64,000 nt of DNA from Prauserella halophila. GTDB lineage: Bacteria > Actinomycetota > Actinomycetes > Mycobacteriales > Pseudonocardiaceae. A model generated the notes under the pieces. It was not told the DNA's origin. It saw only the letters and a program-made list of their open reading frames with translations, and made no database searches. The DNA lies in assembly GCF_024171895.1 (NCBI RefSeq), contig NZ_JAMTCQ010000008.1, positions 1,240,001 through 1,304,000 of the forward strand. The letters run 5' to 3'. This document shows positions 35,017-44,579 of this stretch, one piece after another. Positions within the stretch are counted from its first letter, which is position 1; the number at the start of each line of letters is the position of its first letter. The translations under genes and the position numbers were made by a program.

Positions 35017-35286
35017 CCATCACAGTCCTTGCGTCACGTCCGTCCGCAACACCCCGCGGACTCCAGCTCCTCGGACCGATGCGCCACCAGCGGACTGAAG
35101 CCCGGCCTGCGAACCCCGGACCCGGCGATGGCACTCCAACCCAGGCACTGGTCGTCGCTGGTGCAGAAACGGGCCCGCAACACGAAACCCACCACGATGA
35201 GGCCCGGGCAACGATGGGGTCCGAGGACCGCCCCGGGCGAGTCCGGGGCTGCGCCCCCAGAAAACACGACGAGGACCGAAAACAGC

Positions 35287-35321
35287 GAAGGCGCCCCCCG
35301 CGTCGAGCAGGGGGCGCCTTC
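35287..35321 (-). terminator. rho-independent terminator of ssrA
   Basis: A 12-bp stem, GAAGGCGCCCCC (35287-35298) with GGGGGCGCCTTC (35310-35321), lies 8 nt past the tmRNA 3' end; on the minus strand a TGTTTTC tract follows. Confidence 0.85.
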
Positions 35322-35328
35322 GGTCGAG

Positions 35329-35699
35329 TGGAGGTGCCGGGAATCGAACCCGGGTCCTCTGCCGTCTCTCCAGGGCTTCTCCGTGCGCAGTTCGCTGTGC
35401 CTCTACTCGGCCCCACCGGTCACGCGAACAAGCCGGTGTGACGGGCCCAGCCACTGTTGATGTCCCTGCCGGGCCCCGTGGCCGGGACCGGAGGTGAGCC
35501 TTCTAGCTGATGCCGGCACATCGGGTCGAAGGCGTACCCGGGCCGACAGACTCGCACTCGCTCAGGCGGCGAGGGCGAAGTCGCGCTGACTATTCGTCTT
35601 GGCGCTTATATTTAGTTGCGACGACGCTTTCGGTGGTCGTTGCCTGCACCGGCACGCTTCCCACTGGACCAACGTCCAGAGTCGAAACCGTTCACCCCC
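35329..35699 (-). ncRNA. ssrA: tmRNA
   Basis: The minus strand starts GGGGGTGAACGGTTTCGAC at 35699 and ends with a T-arm GGTTCGATTCCCGGCACC and discriminator A at 35329; the first seven bases pair with CACCTCC near the 3' end. CCA is not encoded. The tag frame, near 35570-35610, reads GCC AAG ACG and on to a TGA, giving AKTNSQRDFALAA after the resume codon, like other actinobacterial tags ending ALAA. Length is 371 nt. It rescues stalled ribosomes with SmpB, encoded 4 kb away. Confidence 0.95.
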
Positions 35700-35968
35700 T
35701 TGTACGGGATCGTGGCCGATCGTCTTCGATCAGCATAACTCCCCTGACAAGCGGTTAATTCCCCGGCTCGGTGTTGCGGGGCCCACCCCAGTGCCCGGAC
35801 GGGTGGCTGTCGCATCCGTGCGCGGGAGCAGCACCCGGTCACGGCCGAGGGTGGGGCTGGCCCCACCCCGTTTCGACCCGTGTGCTCCATGGTCACCACC
35901 GCCGCTCCCCGGCGATGCTGGGAGTCGCCGACATCGCCTACGTCGGCAGGAAGGAAGGGAGCACGATC

Positions 35969-36703
35969 ATGACGGTGCGGAGACAGACTCCCCGGTTGCG
36001 CGGCGCACTGCCGTTTCTGTTGCTCAGCCTCCCGATGGGAATCGTCGGATTCGTGTTCGTGGTGACGACGGTGAGCGCGGGCGCGCCGACGGCCCTGGTG
36101 TGGGTGGGCATTCCGGTGCTGATGCTGCTGCTCACGGGCACCCGCAGGCTGGCGGACCTCGAGCGCACGCGCGTCCACGGGATGCTGGACGCGGCCGTAC
36201 CGCGGCCGTACCGCCCGTTGCCGCACGGCCCGGTGCGCAGCCGGTGGCTGGCACGCGCCCGCGATGCGCAGACCTGGCGTGACATCTTCTACCTGATCAT
36301 CCTGCTGCCGGTGGGGATCGTCGAGTTCACGCTGGTGGTCGTGTTCTGGTCGGTGTCGCTGGGGCTGATCGCACTGCCCGTCTACTACCGCTTCCTGCCC
36401 GAGGGCCTGTACGCGTTCCCGTCGCACGAGCTGCGCTGGGTGACGGTCGACTCGGTGCCGACGGCACTGCCGTGGACGGCGCTGGGAGTGCTGGTGGCGT
36501 GCGGTGCGGTCCTGGGCACGCGGGCGCTGGGTGCCGGACACGCGTGGCTGGCACGGGCGCTGCTGGGGCCGACGGCACGGCGCATCCGTGAGGCCGAGGG
36601 CAGGATCGGCCACCCCGCCGACCTCGGCTACCTCGCCGATCTCACCGATCCCGCCGACACGACCGCGGCGGATACCCGGCCGACGCGCACGGTGGCACGA
36701 TGA
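35969..36703 (+). CDS. sensor-domain-only membrane protein
   Basis: A 244-residue protein from ATG 35969 (AAGGAAGGGA 8 nt upstream). Four membrane helices in two pairs with the pattern ALVWVGIPVLMLLLTGTRRLADLER and RDIFYLIILLPVGIVEFTLVVVFW are the actinobacterial putative sensor domain. The next gene has the same domain joined to a histidine kinase, but here the kinase part is absent. The stop overlaps the kinase start by 4 nt (ATGA). It probably forms a mixed complex with the kinase or tunes it. Confidence 0.75.
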   Translation: MTVRRQTPRLRGALPFLLLSLPMGIVGFVFVVTTVSAGAPTALVWVGIPVLMLLLTGTRRLADLERTRVHGMLDAAVPRPYRPLPHGPVRSRWLARARDAQTWRDIFYLIILLPVGIVEFTLVVVFWSVSLGLIALPVYYRFLPEGLYAFPSHELRWVTVDSVPTALPWTALGVLVACGAVLGTRALGAGHAWLARALLGPTARRIREAEGRIGHPADLGYLADLTDPADTTAADTRPTRTVAR

Positions 36704-37851
36704 GCACTCCGGGTAGAGGGGACACCGTGATGCATGAGGACCAGCCATGGCCGGAAACCTGGCGCACGATCGCGTACCAGGTGCTGGCACTGCCGGTGCG
36801 CATCTTCGAGTTCGTCGTGCTCCTGGTGCTGCTGGTGACCGGGATCGCGACGACCCTCGTCTGGGTGGGCATTCCCCTGCTGATGCTGGCCACGACGTTG
36901 ACGCAGCGTTTCGCCGACTTCGAGCGCCGATCACTGCGCCGGTGGCTGCACACCCCGCTGGCGGATGCGATCCGCAACCGCGGCGACGGGCCGGTCCGGA
37001 ACTGGTTCGCCCAGCTGACGGACTCCACGACGTGGCGGGACCTCACGTATCTGCTGGTCACGACGCCCATCGCGATCGCCGAGTTCGTGCTCGGCGTCGT
37101 GTCCGCGATCATCGTACCGCTCGCGTTGACGGTCGCGCCCGGTGTCGGCTGGCTGCACGGCAAACTCGCGTTGGCGCTGCTCGGTCCGCCGCGGGCCGAA
37201 CGGCTCGAGGCGCGGGCCTCGCGGCTGCAGGCGTCGCGGGCACGCGGGGTCGACGCGGCCGAGGCCGAACGCAGGCGCATCGAACGCGACCTGCACGACG
37301 GCGCGCAGCAGCGGCTCGTGTCGGTGGCGATGACGGTCGGCCGTGCCAAAGCCAAGGTCGGCGGTTCCGACCCCGATACCGCTGAGCTGCAGAACCTCCT
37401 CGACGAAGCGCATACCGACGCGAAACTCGCGGTGTCGGAACTGCGCGACCTGGCGCGCGGCATCTACCCCGCGGTGCTGGGCGACCGCGGACTCGACGCG
37501 GCGTTGTCGGCGCTCGCGGCGAAGTCGACGGTGCCGGTCTCGGTGTCGGTCGACATCGAGGAACGCCCTCCTGCCGCGGTCGAGAGCACGACGTACTTCG
37601 TCGTCGGCGAAACGCTCGCCAACGCCGCCAAGTACGCCGAAGCCTCCGACATCCGCGTGGACGTGCGCCGCGACGGGGATACAGTGATCGCCGAGGTCAC
37701 CGACGACGGCCGGGGTGGCGCCGAGATCCGTGCCGGTGGCGGGCTGGCCGGGCTCGCCGACCGTGCCGCGACGATCGACGGCGTCATCTCGGTCGTCAGT
37801 CCCGCCGGTGGTCCGACGGTCGTTCGCGCCGAACTTCCGTGTCGCTGGTGA
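36700..37851 (+). CDS. NarL-type sensor histidine kinase
   Basis: A 383-residue kinase. Residues 20-165 are a four-helix sensor domain like that of the gene upstream. A coiled linker leads to the HisKA_3 dimerisation box RRIERDLHDGAQQRLVSVAM (phospho-accepting His) and an HATPase domain: GETLANAAKYAEAS (N box), VTDDGRGGAE and GGGLAGLADRAATIDG. It phosphorylates the response regulator encoded 23 nt downstream. The stimulus is unknown; such sensors usually respond to envelope stress or lipid-like signals in actinobacteria (inference). Confidence 0.9.
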   Translation: MSTPGRGDTVMHEDQPWPETWRTIAYQVLALPVRIFEFVVLLVLLVTGIATTLVWVGIPLLMLATTLTQRFADFERRSLRRWLHTPLADAIRNRGDGPVRNWFAQLTDSTTWRDLTYLLVTTPIAIAEFVLGVVSAIIVPLALTVAPGVGWLHGKLALALLGPPRAERLEARASRLQASRARGVDAAEAERRRIERDLHDGAQQRLVSVAMTVGRAKAKVGGSDPDTAELQNLLDEAHTDAKLAVSELRDLARGIYPAVLGDRGLDAALSALAAKSTVPVSVSVDIEERPPAAVESTTYFVVGETLANAAKYAEASDIRVDVRRDGDTVIAEVTDDGRGGAEIRAGGGLAGLADRAATIDGVISVVSPAGGPTVVRAELPCRW

Positions 37852-37873
37852 ACGAACTTCTGGGGGTCTGCAC

Positions 37874-38515
37874 GTGCGGGTGGTCATCGCCGAGGACGCC
37901 GTGCTGCTGCGCGCCGGTGTCCAGCGACTGCTGGCGGACGAGGGCATCGAGACGGCCGCTGCGGTCGGCTCGGGCGACGAGCTGCTGGCCGCGGTCGGCG
38001 AGCACGAACCCGACCTGGCGATCGTCGACGTGCGGATGCCGCCGACGTTCACCGACGAGGGACTGCGGGCCGCGCTGCAGGCACGCGAGATCACAGGCAA
38101 CCTCCCGGTGCTCGTCCTGTCGCAGTACGTCGAGGAGACCTACGCGATCGAGCTGCTGTCCGGTGGCGCGGGCGGTGTCGGGTACCTGCTGAAGGAACGC
38201 GTCTCCGACGTGACCGACTTCCTCGATGCCGTGCGCCGCGTCGCCGCAGGCGGCACCGCGATCGACCCCGAGGTGGTCTCGCAGGTCATGGCGCGCGGAC
38301 GCAACAACCCGCTCGACTCGCTCACCGGCCGCGAAGGCGACGTGCTCGCCCTGATGGCACAGGGCCTGACGAACTCCGCGATCGCGGCCCGGATGGTGGT
38401 CTCGCACGGCGCCGTCGAAAAGCACATCGGCAACATCTTCGCCAAGCTCGGCCTCGACAGCAGCCTCGAGGAGCATCGCCGTGTCCGCGCGGTGCTGACC
38501 TACCTCGAACGCTGA
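37874..38515 (+). CDS. LuxR-type response regulator
   Basis: A 213-residue NarL/FixJ regulator starting at GTG 37874. The receiver has IAEDAVLLR (acidic pocket), IVDVRMPPTFTDEG (phospho-Asp), VLVLSQYVEETYA and YLLKERV (Lys). The output HTH is LTGREGDVLALMAQGLTNSA followed by VEKHIGNIFAKLGL. It completes the three-gene unit sensor protein-kinase-regulator and is followed by a strong terminator. Confidence 0.92.
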   Translation: MRVVIAEDAVLLRAGVQRLLADEGIETAAAVGSGDELLAAVGEHEPDLAIVDVRMPPTFTDEGLRAALQAREITGNLPVLVLSQYVEETYAIELLSGGAGGVGYLLKERVSDVTDFLDAVRRVAAGGTAIDPEVVSQVMARGRNNPLDSLTGREGDVLALMAQGLTNSAIAARMVVSHGAVEKHIGNIFAKLGLDSSLEEHRRVRAVLTYLER

Positions 38516-38531
38516 ACCGTGGGCCCCTCGC

Positions 38532-38584
38532 GCCCCGAAGGGCACCTTTGGGGCACTCAACGCCCCGAAGGTGCCCTTCGGGGC
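38532..38584. terminator. bidirectional terminator between convergent genes
   Basis: A 23-nt inverted repeat (38532-38554 and 38562-38584) with one mismatch and a 7-nt loop separates the response regulator and the convergent amidohydrolase gene. The arms contain GCCCCGAAGG and its complement. Confidence 0.85.
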
Positions 38585-38606
38585 ATCCGCTCAGGCCGCC
38601 CGCGGA

Positions 38607-39503
38607 TCACACGCCGAGGAGCTTGGCCGGCGTGTCGTGGAGGACGGCGCGCAGGAACGGCTCCCCCAGCCGGTCGTCGGCCTCCGCCCAGCTGGCGACC
38701 GCACGCAGTTGCGTGGCGTAGTCGTAGGGGATGTTCGGAAAGTCGGTGCCGAGCACGATCCGGTCGGCGATGCCGGCCAGGCGCGCAGGCCAGTCATCGG
38801 GTACGGGCATGATGCGTTCCGTGAACGGCACGCCCACCATCGTCGTGTCGAGATACACCCGCGGGAACCGCTGCACCAGGTGCAGCGCCGCGTCGTACTC
38901 GGGCATGCCGGCGTGTGCCAGCACGGCGACCAGCGCGGGGTGCCGTTCCAGCACCCGGGCGAACACGTCGAGTCCGGTGTGCTCGCCCCGCAGCGGCCCG
39001 TGCCCGCAGTGCACGACCGCGGGGACTCCGGCGTCGGCGAGCATCCCCCACACCGCGTCGAGCCGGTCGTCCCGCGGATCGAACGCCCCGACCTGCACGT
39101 GGACCTTGACGCACCGCACACCCGATCGCAACGCCTCCTCGACGTAGCGGGCCGCCTCGGGCTCCGGGAAGAACGTCGCCGTCGGCACGGCGTCCGGCTG
39201 CCGGTCGGCGAACTCGCGGGCCCACGCGTTCAGCCACTCCGCCATACCCGGTTTGTGCGGGTACACCAGCGGCGCGAACGTCCGCACTCCCATGGCCCGC
39301 AACGCGGCGAGCCGCTGGTCCTCCGGCAGCCGGTAGTGCACCGGCCACGGCATGCCGTAGTTCTCCTCGGCGTCGTCGAAGTACGCCCACACCTTCGCGA
39401 GCATGCGCTCGGGCAGGAAATGGACGTGGATGTCGACGAGACCGTCGAGCCCGAGTCCCCGGGCCCAGGCAGCGACGTCGCTGTCGGCCCCGGGGCCGGT
39501 CAC
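38607..39503 (-). CDS. amidohydrolase (metal-dependent, ACMSD-like)
   Basis: A 298-residue Amidohydro_2 protein: DIHVHFLPE (HxH metal site), CVKVHVQVG (Lys region), VVHCGHGPL and LAHAGMPE (His ligands) and [12 protein letters not shown] (Asp ligand). Members decarboxylate or hydrolyse aromatic or lactone substrates. Its GTG start overlaps the smpB stop by 4 nt, so it is co-transcribed with smpB, though a functional link is not obvious. Confidence 0.82.
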   Translation of the reverse strand: MTGPGADSDVAAWARGLGLDGLVDIHVHFLPERMLAKVWAYFDDAEENYGMPWPVHYRLPEDQRLAALRAMGVRTFAPLVYPHKPGMAEWLNAWAREFADRQPDAVPTATFFPEPEAARYVEEALRSGVRCVKVHVQVGAFDPRDDRLDAVWGMLADAGVPAVVHCGHGPLRGEHTGLDVFARVLERHPALVAVLAHAGMPEYDAALHLVQRFPRVYLDTTMVGVPFTERIMPVPDDWPARLAGIADRIVLGTDFPNIPYDYATQLRAVASWAEADDRLGEPFLRAVLHDTPAKLLGV

Positions 39504-40000
39504 CGGCGTCCCGCGCGCTGTTGCTTGTGCTTGCCCTTGATCGCCCGGCCCATCGCCTTGGAGATCTCGCGCTGCGCGTCACGCTTGGCGATGTCCTGCC
39601 GCTTGTCGTGGGCCTTCTTACCGCGCGCCAGCGCCAGCTCGACCTTGACCTTGCCGTCCTTGAAGTAGAGCGACAGCGGCACGAGGCTGACGCCGCCCTC
39701 CTTCGTCTTGCCGATCAGCTTCGCGATCTCCCTGCGGTGCAGGAGCAGCTTCCGGCTGCGACGGGGAGCGTGGTTGGTCCATGTGCCCTGCGCGTACTCC
39801 GGGATGTGGACGTTGCGCAGGTAGACCTCGCCCTCGTAGACGGTCGCGAACGCCTCGCTCAGCGACGCCTTACCGGCACGGAGGCTCTTGACCTCGGTAC
39901 CGGCCAGCGCGATACCGGCCTCGTAGGTGTCGAGGATCGAATAGTCGTGGCGGGCACGACGGTTCGACGCGATCACCTTGCGTCCGACTTCCTTGACCAT
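39500..40000 (-). CDS. smpB: tmRNA-binding protein SmpB
   Basis: A 166-residue Smp[28 protein letters not shown] at the N-terminus with the conserved [28 protein letters not shown] and the basic tail [20 protein letters not shown]. It delivers tmRNA to stalled ribosomes. A TAGAGT box ends 6 nt before ATG 40000, so the message is probably leaderless. It lies between ftsX and the amidohydrolase, the common actinobacterial order. Confidence 0.97.
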   Translation of the reverse strand: MVKEVGRKVIASNRRARHDYSILDTYEAGIALAGTEVKSLRAGKASLSEAFATVYEGEVYLRNVHIPEYAQGTWTNHAPRRSRKLLLHRREIAKLIGKTKEGGVSLVPLSLYFKDGKVKVELALARGKKAHDKRQDIAKRDAQREISKAMGRAIKGKHKQQRAGRR

Positions 40001-40121
40001 GTCTCGACTCTATCCGCCCTCGACCGGGGTTTCCTAACGGTTACCGGGTGTCCTAACGGTTACTGCGGTACCGCCGCCGCGGGCGCGCCGCCGCTGCCGT
40101 CCACGTCACCGGCACCGCCAC

Positions 40122-40149
40122 GTCGGGGTTCCGCTACCGGAACCCCGAC
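40122..40149 (-). terminator. terminator after ftsX
   Basis: An 11-bp perfect stem GTCGGGGTTCC / GGAACCCCGAC with a 6-nt loop follows the ftsX stop by 23 nt on the minus strand. The neighbouring 40031-40065 carries TCCTAACGGTTAC twice. Confidence 0.75.
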
Positions 40150-40172
40150 GCAGGGCTCGATCGTCGCATTCC

Positions 40173-41072
40173 CTACGTGCGCACGTAGGCGCGCAGGGTG
40201 ACGTATCCGGTGACGGCGGAGATCAGGATCGACACGCCCAGCAGAACGGGTGCGACGGGGAACAGGATGTCGACGATCTCGATATTGGGGATCGCCCCAC
40301 CGGTGGCTTCGAAGATCCGGTCCAGCGCGATGTATTTGACGCCCACCAGCCCCACTACACCGAGAGCCGCACCGATCACACCGGCCACGACCGCTTCCAG
40401 CAGGAACGGTAGCTGCGTGTACCAGCGCGTGGCACCGACCAGCCGCATGATGCCCACCTCGGTACGCCGCGTGTAGGCCGACACCTGGATCGTGTTCGCG
40501 ATCAGCAGTACGGCGGCCAGCGCCGCGATCGCCGCCACGATGAACGTGCCGTCACGGCCCGAGTTGAGCAGGTCGAAGAAACGGTCGAGGAACTTGTTCT
40601 GGTCATCGACGTTCGCCACGCCCGGCTGGTCGCCGAACTCCTGCACGATCACGTCGCTGCGCTCGGGGTCGAACAGCTTGACGTGCAGGGACGCGGGCAA
40701 CGACTCGGGCCGGGCCAGTTCGACCAGTTCCGGCTGGCCCTCGAAGATCCGCTGGAACCGCTCGTAGGCCTCGTCGCGGTCCTCGAACACGACCGACTCG
40801 ACGGCCTGGTTGTTCTCGAGCGAGGACCGGATCGTCGAGCACGGCTCGGCGGTGCAGTTCTGGTCGTTGGCGCTGATGTCCTGCGTGAGATACACCGTGA
40901 CCTCGACGTCGTCGAGGTAGCTGGCCTGCATCTTGTCGATCGTGCGGACGAGCAGCAGACCGCCGCCGAACATCCCGAGTGAGATCGCGGTGGTCAGGAT
41001 CATGGCGATGGTCATCGTGACGTTCCGGCGCAAGCCGGTGACGACCTCGCTGAAGACGAAGCTGGCGCGCAT
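40173..41072 (-). CDS. ftsX: cell division protein FtsX
   Basis: A 299-residue permease-like protein with four helices: one near residues 20-43 and three at the C-terminus (TFIVAAIAALAAVLLIANTI, a central pair around LLEAVVAGVIGAALGVVGL, and FPVAPVLLGVSILISAVTGY). The external loop has two Cys (QNCTAEPCS) that are typical of actinobacterial FtsX. With FtsE it controls septal peptidoglycan hydrolases. It lies 141 nt after ftsE. Confidence 0.96.
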   Translation of the reverse strand: MRASFVFSEVVTGLRRNVTMTIAMILTTAISLGMFGGGLLLVRTIDKMQASYLDDVEVTVYLTQDISANDQNCTAEPCSTIRSSLENNQAVESVVFEDRDEAYERFQRIFEGQPELVELARPESLPASLHVKLFDPERSDVIVQEFGDQPGVANVDDQNKFLDRFFDLLNSGRDGTFIVAAIAALAAVLLIANTIQVSAYTRRTEVGIMRLVGATRWYTQLPFLLEAVVAGVIGAALGVVGLVGVKYIALDRIFEATGGAIPNIEIVDILFPVAPVLLGVSILISAVTGYVTLRAYVRT

Positions 41073-41213
41073 CTAGGGCACGGTTCCTTGGGGTCGGGGG
41101 TCGGGTACGGGGACGGGGAGTGTCCGGTGGCCGGACCGACGGCTACGTCCGCTCGACACGGCGAGCGGACCGAGGCGGTCGGAGACGGTCAAAGGCGGAT
41201 CGCTGCGGGGGAA

Positions 41214-41903
41214 TCAGCGACCGACGCCGTACACGCCTCGCCGGTCGTCACGGATGACCTTGCCGTTGTCGAGTTCCACGACGCGGCGGCGCATGGAGTC
41301 GACGATCGAGTGGTCGTGCGTGGCCATCAGGACGGTCGTGCCGGTGCGGTTGATCCGCTCCAGCAGCAACATGATGTCCTGGCTGGTGTCGGGGTCCAAG
41401 TTGCCCGTCGGCTCGTCGGCCAGCAACACGAGCGGCCGGTTGACGAACGCCCGCGCCATCGCGACGCGCTGCTGCTCACCACCGGAGAGCTCGTGCGGCA
41501 TCCGGTCGGCCTTGCCGTCGAGACCGACCAGCTCCAGCACCTCGGGAACGACCTTGGTGATGGTGTGCTTCGGCTTGCCGATGACCTCGAGTGCGAACGC
41601 GACGTTCTCGGACACCGTCTTGTTGTTCAACAGCCGGAAGTCCTGGAAGACGCAGCCGATGGTCTGGCGCAAGCGGGGGACCCTGCGCCGGGGCATCTTG
41701 GCGACGTCGAAGTTCGACACCGACACCCGGCCCTTACTGGGCACTTCCTCACGCAACAGCAGGCGCAGGAACGTCGACTTCCCCGACCCGGACGGGCCGA
41801 TGAGGAAGACGAACTCACCCTTGTCCACGTCGACCGTGACGTCGTCCAGTGCCGGACGGGTCGAGGTCTTGTAGGCCTTGGATACGGATTCGAGCTGGAT
41901 CAC
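41214..41903 (-). CDS. ftsE: cell division ATP-binding protein FtsE
   Basis: A 229-residue ABC ATPase: Walker [11 protein letters not shown]-loop VFQDFRLL, signature LSGGEQQR, Walker [13 protein letters not shown] and a switch His in MATHDHS. The start [19 protein letters not shown] is that of FtsE. It energises the FtsX-linked control of cell-wall hydrolases. It is preceded by prfB (99-nt gap) in the usual actinobacterial order prfB-ftsE-ftsX-smpB. Confidence 0.97.
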   Translation of the reverse strand: MIQLESVSKAYKTSTRPALDDVTVDVDKGEFVFLIGPSGSGKSTFLRLLLREEVPSKGRVSVSNFDVAKMPRRRVPRLRQTIGCVFQDFRLLNNKTVSENVAFALEVIGKPKHTITKVVPEVLELVGLDGKADRMPHELSGGEQQRVAMARAFVNRPLVLLADEPTGNLDPDTSQDIMLLLERINRTGTTVLMATHDHSIVDSMRRRVVELDNGKVIRDDRRGVYGVGR

Positions 41904-42002
41904 GATTGAGCATCCTACCCGCGCACCCCGTGAAGGACGGGTTGCCCGGGCATCGGCCGCCCGGAAACGCGGGCCTGCCCGCCCGGCACGCCCCGGTCGG
42001 GA

Positions 42003-43121
42003 CTAGGAGGCGTCGGTTTCCTGTTGCTTACGCCACCGGATGCCGGCGTCGAGGAAGGCATCGATATTGCCCTCGAGCACGGCCGTCGGATTGCCGGACT
42101 CGTATTCGGTGCGCAGGTCCTTGACCATCTGGTACGGGTGCAGCACGTACGAGCGCATCTGGTTGCCCCAGCTGGAGCCGCCGTCCTTGAGCGCGTCCAG
42201 TTCGGCCTGCTCCTCCTCCTTCTTCCGCTGGAGCAGCTTGGCCTGCAGCACCTTCATCGCGGCGATCTTGTTCTGCAGCTGCGACTTCTCGTTCTGGCAG
42301 GACACGACGATGCCGGTGGGCTGGTGCGTGATGCGCACGGCCGAGTCGGTGGTGTTCACGCTCTGCCCACCGGGACCGGACGAGCGGTAGACGTCGATGC
42401 GCAGGTCCTTCTCGGGGATCTCGACGTGGTCGACCTCGTCGACCTCGGGCAGCACCTCGACGTGCGCGAACGACGTCTGCCTGCGGCTCTGGTTGTCGAA
42501 CGGCGAGATGCGGACGAGCCGGTGCGTACCCTGCTCCACCGACAGCGTGCCGTAGGCGTACGAGGCGCCGACCTTGAACGTGGCGGACTTGATGCCCGCT
42601 TCCTCGGCGTAGGAGGTGTCGTAGACCTCGGTCGCGTAGCCGTGCCGCTCGGCCCAGCGAAGGTACATGCGCATGAGCATCTCGGCGAAGTCGGCGGCGT
42701 CGACGCCACCGGCCTCGGCACGGATGTTGACCACGGCGTTGCGCGGGTCGTACTCGCCGGACAGCAACGTGCGCACCTCGAGCAGGTCGATCGCCTCGGT
42801 GAGGGACGCGAGCTCGCTGTCGGCTTCGCTCTTGGTGGCGGGGTCGCCCTCGGCCTGGGCGAGCTCGTGGAGCACGCGGAGGTCGTCGAGCCGCTGCCGC
42901 AGTTCGCCGACGCGCCGCAGGTCGGCCTGCTTGTACGACAGCTGGCTGGTCACCTTCTGCGCGGCCGCAGGGTCGTCCCACAGGTCCGGGCGTGCCGCCT
43001 CCTCTTCGAGGGAGGCGACCTCCTGGCGCAGGGCGTCGATGTCCATGACCGACTCGACCTGCGTCAGCTTGCCGTCGAGGCCCTTGACGACGTCTTCGAA
43101 CTCAGCACTCACGAATGACAA
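42003..43121 (-). CDS. prfB: peptide chain release factor 2
   Basis: A 372-residue RF2: stop-codon tripeptide SPF within [17 protein letters not shown] and the GGQ motif in [19 protein letters not shown]. The frame is continuous from the start, so there is no programmed frameshift as in E. coli; that is normal for actinobacteria. It reads UGA and UAA. It heads the prfB-ftsE-ftsX-smpB group. Confidence 0.97.
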   Translation of the reverse strand: MSFVSAEFEDVVKGLDGKLTQVESVMDIDALRQEVASLEEEAARPDLWDDPAAAQKVTSQLSYKQADLRRVGELRQRLDDLRVLHELAQAEGDPATKSEADSELASLTEAIDLLEVRTLLSGEYDPRNAVVNIRAEAGGVDAADFAEMLMRMYLRWAERHGYATEVYDTSYAEEAGIKSATFKVGASYAYGTLSVEQGTHRLVRISPFDNQSRRQTSFAHVEVLPEVDEVDHVEIPEKDLRIDVYRSSGPGGQSVNTTDSAVRITHQPTGIVVSCQNEKSQLQNKIAAMKVLQAKLLQRKKEEEQAELDALKDGGSSWGNQMRSYVLHPYQMVKDLRTEYESGNPTAVLEGNIDAFLDAGIRWRKQQETDAS

Positions 43122-43172
43122 GGTTACGGCAAATCACGCGGCCGTTGGAGGCGGCCGCGTGACGCCGGGTGA

Positions 43173-43673
43173 TCAGTTCGCCGTGACCGTGTCGAGGAGC
43201 TTGAGTGCGGCCTTCGCGTGCGCCAGGTCGAAGTCGGCGACGGCCTTGGTCACCGGGTCCTCGGCGGCCTTCGAGGAGGCCTTGGCGATGTCGGCCTGCT
43301 CGGTGTAGACGGCCCTGGCGGTGTCGAAGAGGTTCTGTCGCTGCTTCGCCGTGAGCACCCTGGCGTGCACGAGGCGCAGGATGAGTGGCGAGCGCAGGTG
43401 GTCGGGTGCGGAGTCGGTGGCGACCCAGGCCTTGAATGCCTTCTTACCGGCCGCGGTGATCACGTACTGCTGGCTGGAGCGCGGACCCTGCTTGCCCAGG
43501 CGGACGTACCCGGCTTCGTTCAGCGCGGGGAGTTCGCGGTAGACCTGGCTCCGTGTGACGCTGAAGAACGCCCCGAAGCGCTCTTCGGCTCCGGCGACGA
43601 GTTCACCACCGGTGGCGGGGCCGTCGTGAAGCAGGCCAAGCAGTGCTGCGGCTGTAGCGTTCAAATCGGACAC
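43173..43673 (-). CDS. PadR-family regulator
   Basis: A 166-residue winged-helix regulator. N-terminal HTH: AALLGLLHDGPATGGELV, FFSVTRSQVYRELPALNEAGYV and GPRSSQQYVITAAGKKAF (wing), followed by a helical dimerisation part. GTG 43673 has GGAGG only 1 nt before it, so TTG 43664 (10 nt from GGAGG) may be the real start. It ends 51 nt from prfB on the same strand. The target is unknown. Confidence 0.85.
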   Translation of the reverse strand: MSDLNATAAALLGLLHDGPATGGELVAGAEERFGAFFSVTRSQVYRELPALNEAGYVRLGKQGPRSSQQYVITAAGKKAFKAWVATDSAPDHLRSPLILRLVHARVLTAKQRQNLFDTARAVYTEQADIAKASSKAAEDPVTKAVADFDLAHAKAALKLLDTVTAN

Positions 43674-44100
43674 GCCTCCACGGTGCCACGTCCGACGCCT
43701 TCTGTCCACTGTGGCCCCGCGTGAGGTCCACAATGGATCTGTAAACAGTCCACAAGCACCAGAGTGACGGCCGCACGAAATGCCTCCGTACGGCGCAATC
43801 CGATCTCCACGGAACGGCACAGCGTGTTCGGCCGATAACGCCGCGTCACCGCTGCGGCGCGCCGTCCCCATGGAGCGGAGTCCACCGCAACACCCACGCG
43901 GCCGAATCCCTCACCGTCCGTGGCAGCACATTGCGTAGCGCAACTGCAGCAGTGAGTGACGACCTTTCGGTCATCACGACGATGGGCGTACGTCTCCCCC
44001 GCGCCGAGCAGACCTTGCGGATCAGTGCATATCCGGCGAGCCGAGCACGCCCCCGACCAGCCGAGCGAGCGAGGCGAGGCGAGGCGAGGCGGCGCCTCCC
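43674..44100. other. gene-free stretch upstream of the PadR gene
   Basis: About 430 nt with no convincing ORF or RNA. It includes a TCCACAATGG stretch and TGTAAACAG near 43730-43752 that could hold the PadR promoter, and an iterated GGCGA run (44072-44092) just before the duplicated tRNA block. Confidence 0.5.
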
Positions 44101-44203
44101 CGGGGTGCCGGGAGGGGGCAGAGCCCGCCGGGCTGGGGACGCGGGGGCTGCGCCCCCACAGCAATAACGAACGAGACTGCGACAACAAAGGACAACAACG
44201 AAA

Positions 44204-44236
44204 GAACCCCGTCTACGCACGCCGTAGACGGGGTTC
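44204..44236 (-). terminator. terminator of the first initiator tRNA
   Basis: A 14-bp stem GAACCCCGTCTACG / CGTAGACGGGGTTC with a 5-nt loop; on the minus strand it is followed by TTTCGTTGTTG. It sits 12 nt past the tRNA 3' end. Confidence 0.9.
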
Positions 44237-44248
44237 TCCCATTCTCTG

Positions 44249-44322
44249 TAGCGGGGACAGGATTTGAACCTGCGACCTCTGGGTTATGAGCCCAGCGAGC
44301 TACCGAACTGCTCCACCCCGCG
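44249..44322 (-). tRNA. tRNA-fMet (CAT), copy 1
   Basis: 74 nt, minus strand. The 5' end is CGCGGGGTGGAGCAG, the anticodon loop CTCATAA lies on a stem CTGGG/CCCAG and the T-arm is GCAGGTTCAAATCCTGT. The three GC pairs at the loop end of the anticodon stem and the unpaired first base (C1 against U72) mark it as the initiator. CCA is not encoded. Confidence 0.95.
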
Positions 44323-44483
44323 TCGTTGTGTGTGCATAACTCTACAGGCCGCCAAGATCGTCTTTTCAAGGGGGTACCTTCGAGCTCCGTCACACCCCGA
44401 AAGGCGGTGTGCGCTGCTGTTTCTGGGCTACCCGCACCGTTCCCGCCGGGCTGCGAACCCGTAACGACTCGAACTCGCAGCAT

Positions 44484-44579
44484 CTCGAGTCCATGGCACC
44501 TCGAGTCCATGGCGCCTCGAGCCCATAGCAACTCGACCCCGTGGCAACTCGACCCCATAGCAACTCGACCCCGTGGCGA
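44484..44579. repeat. six tandem 16-bp copies
   Basis: Units of CTCGAGTCCATGGCAC type start at 44484, 44500, 44516, 44532, 44548 and 44564; later copies drift to CTCGACCCCATAGCAA. The array lies in the 470 nt between the two tRNA blocks; nothing else recognisable is found in that stretch. Confidence 0.9.

Larger units (their letters stand above)
44101..44330. repeat. segmental duplication, copy 1 (with initiator tRNA)
   Basis: A 230-bp block that recurs at 44800-45029 (offset 699). I see only two differences (44105 G to A, 44244 C to A). The block holds a GGGGGCTGCGCCCCC element, a terminator and one tRNA gene. Near identity implies recent duplication or gene conversion. Confidence 0.9.

Noticed and set aside
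35017-35286. Integrase or att site next to ssrA
   Set aside because: I found neither an integrase frame nor a second copy of the ssrA 3' end in the window; only a GGGGCTGCGCCCCC repeat is visible.
42003-43121. Programmed frameshift in prfB
   Set aside because: The frame is continuous with no in-frame TGA near codon 25, as usual in actinobacteria.
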